DNA of 64,000 bases, from contig JAZQMO010000066.1 of NCBI GenBank assembly GCA_045543495.1, forward strand, positions 45,866 to 109,865, in the 5' to 3' direction. The notes under the pieces are model-generated. The model did no database searches. It was not told the origin of the DNA and was given only the letters and a program-made list of their open reading frames with translations. The position numbers were made by a program, and so were the translations under genes. The DNA comes from RGIG5579 sp045543495 (GTDB taxonomy: Bacteria > Bacillota > Clostridia > Oscillospirales > SIG627). Below are positions 59,947 through 64,000 of the stretch, piece after piece (within the stretch, counting starts at the first letter, position 1; each line of letters opens with the position of its first letter).

Positions 59947-61347
59947 ATGATAGAACAACAAAAAGGCTTGGTTTCCCAAGTTATGGGGCCTGTGATCGAC
60001 GTGGTGTTCCCCGCAGGAGGATTGCCCGCCATTCACAACGCGCTGACCATGCAGATCGGTCAGCGCACCCTGACGGCAGAGGTGGCCCAGCACATCGGGG
60101 ATAACACGGTGCGCTGTATCGCTATGTCCTCTACCGACGGACTAAAACGAAAAACTCCCGTCACCGACACGGGCCGATCCATTTCGGTGCCTGTGGGAGA
60201 AAAGACCTTGGGCCGAATCTTCAATGTGTTGGGTGAGCCCGTGGACAATATGCCCTTTGAGGAAGAGGCCGAGCGGTGGAACATTCACCGTTCCGCACCT
60301 GCCTTTTCCGAGCTTTCCACCTCCACGGAGATCTTGGAAACGGGAATCAAGGTCATTGACCTGATCTGCCCCTATTCCAAGGGCGGTAAGATCGGTCTGT
60401 TCGGCGGTGCAGGAGTGGGAAAAACCGTTTTGATCATGGAATTGATCAACAACGTTGCCAAAAAGCACGGCGGTCTTTCCGTTTTCACGGGAGTGGGCGA
60501 GCGCACCCGTGAAGGAAACGATCTTTACAACGAAATGAAGGATTCGGGCGTTTTGGCAAAAACCGCCTTGGTGTACGGTCAGATGAACGAGCCCCCCGGA
60601 GCCAGAATGAGAGTGGCACTTTCGGGTCTTACCATGGCCGAATACTTCCGTGACGAAGAAAAGCAGGATGTGCTTTTGTTCATTGACAATATTTTCCGTT
60701 TTACCCAAGCGGGCAGCGAGGTTTCCGCCCTTTTGGGAAGAATGCCCAGTGCCGTGGGATATCAGCCCACGCTGGCAACGGAAATGGGCGATCTGCAGGA
60801 GCGGATCACCTCCACAAAAAAAGGCTCCATCACCTCCATTCAGGCGGTGTATGTACCCGCAGATGACCTGACCGACCCTGCTCCCGCCACCACCTTTGCC
60901 CATTTGGATGCCACCACGGTGCTGTCCCGCTCCATTGCATCTCAGGGCATTTATCCTGCTGTGGATCCCTTGGAGTCCACCAGCCGTATTCTCTCCCCCG
61001 AGATTTTGGGGCAGGAGCACTACCGCATTGCCCGTGAGGTACAAAGGATCCTTCAGCGCTATCAGGAATTGATGGATATTATCGCCATTATGGGTATGGA
61101 TGAATTGTCGGAGGAGGACAAGCTCTTGGTGCAACGGGCACGAAAGATCCAGCGCTTCCTTTCTCAGCCCTTTGATGTATCCGAGAAATTTACGGGAATT
61201 CCCGGAAGCTATGTGCCTCTGTCGGAGACCCTGAGAGGCTTTAGAGAGATCATTGAGGGCAAGCACGACCATCTCCCCGAATCGGCCTTTTTGTTTGTGG
61301 GTACCATTGACGAGGCCGTGGCCAAGGCAGAAAAGGTGGCACAATGA
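59947..61347 (+). CDS. atpD: ATP synthase F1 subunit beta
   Basis: The 466-residue catalytic subunit has Walker A GGAGVGKTV, the catalytic Glu in GVGERTREGNDLY, VLLFIDNIFRFTQAGSEVSALLGR and the C-terminal DELSEEDKLLVQRARKIQRFLSQPF. The start at 59947 follows AGAAAGGTAAAACG. It overlaps atpC by 4 bases at its end. Confidence 0.97.
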   Translation: MIEQQKGLVSQVMGPVIDVVFPAGGLPAIHNALTMQIGQRTLTAEVAQHIGDNTVRCIAMSSTDGLKRKTPVTDTGRSISVPVGEKTLGRIFNVLGEPVDNMPFEEEAERWNIHRSAPAFSELSTSTEILETGIKVIDLICPYSKGGKIGLFGGAGVGKTVLIMELINNVAKKHGGLSVFTGVGERTREGNDLYNEMKDSGVLAKTALVYGQMNEPPGARMRVALSGLTMAEYFRDEEKQDVLLFIDNIFRFTQAGSEVSALLGRMPSAVGYQPTLATEMGDLQERITSTKKGSITSIQAVYVPADDLTDPAPATTFAHLDATTVLSRSIASQGIYPAVDPLESTSRILSPEILGQEHYRIAREVQRILQRYQELMDIIAIMGMDELSEEDKLLVQRARKIQRFLSQPFDVSEKFTGIPGSYVPLSETLRGFREIIEGKHDHLPESAFLFVGTIDEAVAKAEKVAQ

Positions 61348-61607
61348 ACGCCTTTCTCCTGACGGTTTCCTCCCCCGAGGGAACTCTCTTTTCCCAAAGG
61401 GTGCTATCCTTTTCGGCAAGAGGAACGGGAGGCGACCTTGCGGTATTGGCGGGGCACATTCCCTTTGTGACCTACATTACCCCCTGTGATTGCAAGATCG
61501 AATTGGAGGACGGAACCGAAAAATCGGCCCGCACCGAGGGAGGGCTATTGACCGTGGGAAAGGAAAAGACCGTTTTTCTTTCCGGTGCCTTTTCTTGGAA
61601 CGAATAA
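61344..61607 (+). CDS. atpC: ATP synthase F1 subunit epsilon, short form
   Basis: The 87-residue protein has the epsilon beta-sandwich (FLLTVSSPEGTLFSQRVLSFSARGTGGDLAVLAGHIPFVTYI, TEGGLLTVGKEKTVFLSG). Most epsilon subunits have about 130-140 residues with a C-terminal helical hairpin that can inhibit ATP hydrolysis. Here the protein ends at SGAFSWNE before that domain and a terminator follows at once. It overlaps the atpD stop. The short form suggests loss of the inhibitory hairpin. Confidence 0.9.
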   Translation: MNAFLLTVSSPEGTLFSQRVLSFSARGTGGDLAVLAGHIPFVTYITPCDCKIELEDGTEKSARTEGGLLTVGKEKTVFLSGAFSWNE

Positions 61608-61612
61608 AAGAG

Positions 61613-61645
61613 AAAGCCTTTTGCTCAACGCAAAAGGCTTTTTTG
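61613..61645. terminator. bidirectional terminator after atpC and HAD gene
   Basis: AAAGCCTTTTGC-TCAAC-GCAAAAGGCTTTTTT. Confidence 0.85.
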
Positions 61646-62437
61646 TTACTCTTTAATGGTATCGTAAATTTCCTTGATGTTTTGGAAAATGAGGGTAGGC
61701 TTGGTTTCGCTCTTTTCCACATCCTCCATGGTTCCCTCTCCCGAGAGAACGAAGATTCCCGTGATTCCCGCATTGATGCCGCAGGCAATATCCGTATACA
61801 AGCGGTCACCGATGAGAGCGGTCTCCTCGGGAGCAAAGCCCGTTTTCTCCATAGCGGCAAGGGCCATGGCGGGCTGAGGCTTTCCGATAAACTGAGGAAG
61901 TCTGCCGGTGGCATTCTTCAGCATTTGGCTTACCGACCCGCAATCGGGCACGAAGCCGTACCAGGTGGGGCAGACCCAATCGGGGTTGGTGGCAATATAA
62001 TCCACGCCGCGGCCCAACAGGATACAGGCATCCTCTAATTTTTGGAAGGTTAATTCCGTATCAAAGCCCATACAAAGGCAATCGATGTCATCCTCCAAGC
62101 GGTCGGTAATGGGAAGCTTGGCATCCCGCAGCTGCTCCTTGAAGGAGGCGGTACCGAAGGCATAGATCTTTTTGTAGCTGCACTTGTTCAGGTGCATAAT
62201 GGTGGCGTTGGTAGAGGTGAGAAAATCCTCCTCCGTGGTCTTGATTCCGAGACGAGCCAGCTTTTCAATGTATTTATCCACGCTTTTGGAGGAATTGTTG
62301 GTCAGGAACATATATCTTCCGCCGATCTTTTTCACGTGATCGAGAAACTCCAAAACGCCCTCAAACAGATCGTCATCCAAATAAATGGTTCCATCCATAT
62401 CCAAAAGATAAAGCTTAATTTCTTTTAAATCTTTCAT
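61646..62437 (-). CDS. HAD-IIA family sugar-phosphatase-like hydrolase (NagD/AraL type)
   Basis: The 263-residue protein has motif I LLDMDGTIYLDD (DxDxT), motif II MFLTNNSSKS and motif IV GDRLYTDIACGINAG. A cap region of the IIA type lies between motif II and III. It dephosphorylates small phosphate esters. The start at 62437 follows AAAGAGGAAGATCA. Its neighbour on the other side is a metal exporter with no obvious link. Confidence 0.92.
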   Translation of the reverse strand: MKDLKEIKLYLLDMDGTIYLDDDLFEGVLEFLDHVKKIGGRYMFLTNNSSKSVDKYIEKLARLGIKTTEEDFLTSTNATIMHLNKCSYKKIYAFGTASFKEQLRDAKLPITDRLEDDIDCLCMGFDTELTFQKLEDACILLGRGVDYIATNPDWVCPTWYGFVPDCGSVSQMLKNATGRLPQFIGKPQPAMALAAMEKTGFAPEETALIGDRLYTDIACGINAGITGIFVLSGEGTMEDVEKSETKPTLIFQNIKEIYDTIKE

Positions 62438-62467
62438 TGATCTTCCTCTTTTCAAAAATCTTTTTTT

Positions 62468-62496
62468 ATTATAGCATTGTTCTCGGCAGAACGCAA
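62468..62496 (-). promoter_or_regulatory. promoter of the HAD gene
   Basis: On the minus strand TTGCGT (62496-62491), 17 bases, TATAAT (62473-62468). Confidence 0.65.
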
Positions 62497-62521
62497 GAAA
62501 AAACACAGAAATTGTGCCGTC

Positions 62522-62550
62522 TTGACAAAAAGGAGGCTCTTTGGTATAAT
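62522..62550 (+). promoter_or_regulatory. promoter of the CDF transporter gene
   Basis: TTGACA (62522-62527), 17 bases, TATAAT (62545-62550), a consensus promoter that opens into the riboswitch leader. Confidence 0.85.
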
Positions 62551-62583
62551 AAATCCACTCTTTGCACCGCTTTTTTGCAGTAC

Positions 62584-62667
62584 AAACTGATCAGGCCTTT
62601 CGGAGCCGGGTTACATTCGTAACAGTGGATAACACCCACGGGACAGTTTTCCCGTGGGTGTTTTTTT
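62584..62667 (+). promoter_or_regulatory. NiCo (czcD) riboswitch with terminator
   Basis: The leader shows the conserved segments of the NiCo riboswitch in order: AAACTGATCAGGC (62584-62596), GAGCCGGG with the hairpin GTTAC-ATTC-GTAAC (62610-62622), AACAG (62621-62625), P4 GTGG-ATAACAC-CCAC (62625-62639) and GGGACAGTT (62640-62648). P1 pairs AAACTG with CAGTTT. The expression platform is a terminator, CACCCACGGG-ACAGTTTT-CCCGTGGGTG followed by seven T, which shares bases with P4 and P1. Metal binding should therefore turn the gene on. Assigned by comparison with remembered riboswitch sequences. Confidence 0.88.
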
Positions 62668-62721
62668 GTGCACTTTCGGACCAATCCGCATAGAGTATAG
62701 TAATTTGATTCGGAGGATGCT

Positions 62722-63840
62722 ATGACAAAATACAACAAAGACCTGCGGCACCAAAGGGGCACACGGCTTGCTCTCTTCGGAGCCGTCGCAAACCTTGCCC
62801 TGGCGGTAGGAAAGATCGCCGTGGGCGCCCTGTATTCTTCCACCGCCGCCGCAGCAGACGGCTTTAATAACCTAAGCGATTTTTTGGGCTTTGGCATTGC
62901 GCTGTTCGGCTTTCGCCTCTCCTTGATTCCCGCAGACCGCAAGCACCCCCACGGCCACGCAAGAATGGAGTATTTAGCCAATTTGGCCATTTCCGTTTTG
63001 ATCCTTGTTATGGGGCTGGAGCTTTTCATCTCCTCCTTCAAAAGGATCTTAAACCCTGTCTCGGTGGAGCTGACTCCCCTGTTTTTCTTCTTTCTCGTCC
63101 TCTCCGTTTTGGTAAAGGGAGCCCTTGCCCTGCTGTTTTTCCGAGGAGGAAAGCATCTCTCCTCCAAGACCTTAAAACTTGCGGCCATAGACAGCCGAAA
63201 CGATGCCGTCGCCACCTTGGGAGTCCTTTTTTCGGCCGCCTTGGAACGGCTTTGGGACATTCCCGCAGACGGAGCGGTGGGACTTGGCATTGCCGCCTGC
63301 ATTTTCCTTGGTGGGATCGGGCAGATCCGAAAATCCGTCTCTCCCCTTTTGGGAGAGGCGGTGGACAAGGAAAAGGAGCAAAGGATCCTTGCCTGTATAC
63401 AAGAAAATGAGCTCGTTTTGGGGTGGCACGATCTCCTGGTTCACGATTACGGCCCCGACAAATGCTACGCCAGCCTCCATTTGGAGGTGGACGGCAGAGC
63501 CGATGCCATCGCCCTGCACGAAATGGCAGATGAAATGGAGCGCAGATGCTTGGAGGAAACAGGGGTGGAGCTGGTGATCCATTGCGATCCCGCACCGCCC
63601 GAGGAATCCGAGGAAATGAGATTTCGTTCCACCTTGGAAAAGGCCCTTTGGAAAAAGGATCCTCAAATCGGTCTGCACGATCTTGTGTATCAAAAGGAAG
63701 AGGGAATCCTTTCCTTTCACCTGACCCTCCCCTCAAATCGGGAGGCGGAAAAGGATGAGATCCGACGCCTTTTGGAGGAAACGGTATCCGAAACGGAGTG
63801 TGGAAAGATCCGCCTTGATCTTATTTTTGAAATGCAATAA
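62722..63840 (+). CDS. cation diffusion facilitator (CDF) family metal exporter
   Basis: The 372-residue protein has six TM segments and the CDF repeat: TM2 AAAADGFNNLSDFLGFGIALFGFRLS with a metal site N...D, and TM5 LAAIDSRNDAVATLGVLF with D...D rather than H...D, which is usual in Zn carriers. The HPHGHARMEYLANL loop and a C-terminal cytoplasmic domain of about 150 residues follow, longer than usual (two ferredoxin-like halves). The D/D site resembles Mn/Fe-type CDF members. A NiCo riboswitch controls it. GGAGGATGCT precedes the ATG. Confidence 0.93.
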   Translation: MTKYNKDLRHQRGTRLALFGAVANLALAVGKIAVGALYSSTAAAADGFNNLSDFLGFGIALFGFRLSLIPADRKHPHGHARMEYLANLAISVLILVMGLELFISSFKRILNPVSVELTPLFFFFLVLSVLVKGALALLFFRGGKHLSSKTLKLAAIDSRNDAVATLGVLFSAALERLWDIPADGAVGLGIAACIFLGGIGQIRKSVSPLLGEAVDKEKEQRILACIQENELVLGWHDLLVHDYGPDKCYASLHLEVDGRADAIALHEMADEMERRCLEETGVELVIHCDPAPPEESEEMRFRSTLEKALWKKDPQIGLHDLVYQKEEGILSFHLTLPSNREAEKDEIRRLLEETVSETECGKIRLDLIFEMQ

Positions 63841-63860
63841 AAAGGGAAAGCCGCCCATAG

Positions 63861-64000
63861 TGAAGTGAACCCCAAAGTTTAGACAAAATTAAATATTAAA
63901 TTGCTTGTGAATGAGTTCGGTATTGCACCGGGCTCATTCCTTTTAGTTTTAAGGAAATTCTTTCGTTGTTGTAATAATAAATATATTTTTTTAATTCATC
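63861..64000 (-). mobile_element. right end of an IS3-family insertion sequence (partial)
   Basis: The terminal segment TGAAGTGAACCCCAAAGTTTAGACAAAA (63861-63888, given by position and key bases CCCCAAAGTTTAGACA) resembles IS3/IS150-type terminal inverted repeats. The transposase tail reads into it on the minus strand. The element runs past the right edge. It lies 20 bases after the CDF stop, so no CDF terminator is visible. Confidence 0.8.
63896..64000 (-). CDS. IS3-family transposase, C-terminal end (partial)
   Basis: The 34 visible residues include KKYIYYYNNERISLKLKGMSPVQY, the YYNxxR...L...P pattern at the end of IS3 transposase orfB integrase cores. The gene starts beyond the window. 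The catalytic residues are not in view, so intactness cannot be judged. Confidence 0.88.
   Translation of the reverse strand, partial: DELKKYIYYYNNERISLKLKGMSPVQYRTHSQAI

Overview
The window looks like a chromosome segment of an uncultured gut-type Clostridia species (Bacillota). This is inferred from mid GC content, AGGAGG-type ribosome binding sites, many TTGACA-N17-TATAAT promoters, the Firmicutes-style block gdpP-rplI-dnaB-tilS-hpt-ftsH, an F-type ATP synthase operon led by an AtpI-like gene, and GC-rich interspersed repeats. Genes are densely packed with little sign of transfer. The only clear mobile element is the end of an IS3-family insertion sequence at the right edge.

Layout. 1-5.6 kb (+): an operon for D-glutamate and 5-oxoproline metabolism. 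It has the tail of a probable class IV aminotransferase, a DUF4392 protein, pxpB, pxpC, a DUF1445 protein, pxpA and alr. The two halves of the mammalian D-glutamate cyclase are separate genes around the 5-oxoprolinase subunits. 5.6-7.8 kb: tRNA-Gly and tRNA-Asp, trmO, and metK on the opposite strand. 7.9-15.9 kb (+): a MinD-like ATPase, a methylglyoxal-synthase-fold protein that lacks the catalytic residues, aspS, and a Gld-type ABC exporter with GldG-like and DUF4340 proteins. 15.9-16.2 kb: an array of three small hairpins, a shared terminator and a 48-residue ORF. 16.2-20 kb (-): a metallo-beta-lactamase-fold protein, a glycerophosphodiesterase and sn-glycerol-1-phosphate dehydrogenase, facing a divergent DeoR regulator. 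20-29 kb (-): gpsA, ftsH, hpt, tilS, dnaB, rplI and gdpP as one operon. 29-30.1 kb: a gene-free repeat island with a 180-bp direct repeat. 30.1-31.8 kb (-): an EamA transporter with a histidine-rich tail and a membrane XRE regulator with a zinc ribbon.

32-36 kb (+): tandem DUF4838 paralogues, each with its own promoter. 36-46.5 kb (-): a SulP transporter without STAS domain, a cation/proton antiporter, a PqqD-like protein coupled to an OPT oligopeptide transporter, the dipeptidase pepD, a second metallo-beta-lactamase-fold protein, an AAC(3)-fold acetyltransferase and a divergent EF-G-like GTPase. 46.8-54.7 kb: single-gene units, mostly for carbohydrate or ester hydrolysis (deacetylase-like protein, asparaginase, GH28, LysR regulator, SGNH hydrolase, metallophosphoesterase). 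54.9-61.6 kb (+): the complete ATP synthase operon. It has a terminator-like hairpin in its leader, a c subunit with a two-carboxylate Na+-type site, and an epsilon subunit without the C-terminal domain. 61.6-64 kb: a HAD phosphatase (-), a NiCo (czcD) riboswitch ahead of a CDF metal exporter, and the IS3 end.

The genes suggest an anaerobe that lives on amino acids, peptides and plant polysaccharide and probably uses a sodium-coupled ATP synthase. The most unusual content is the D-glutamate/5-oxoproline operon, the catalytically blank MgsA-fold protein, the glycerol-1-phosphate module, the PqqD-OPT pair and the structured intergenic repeats.
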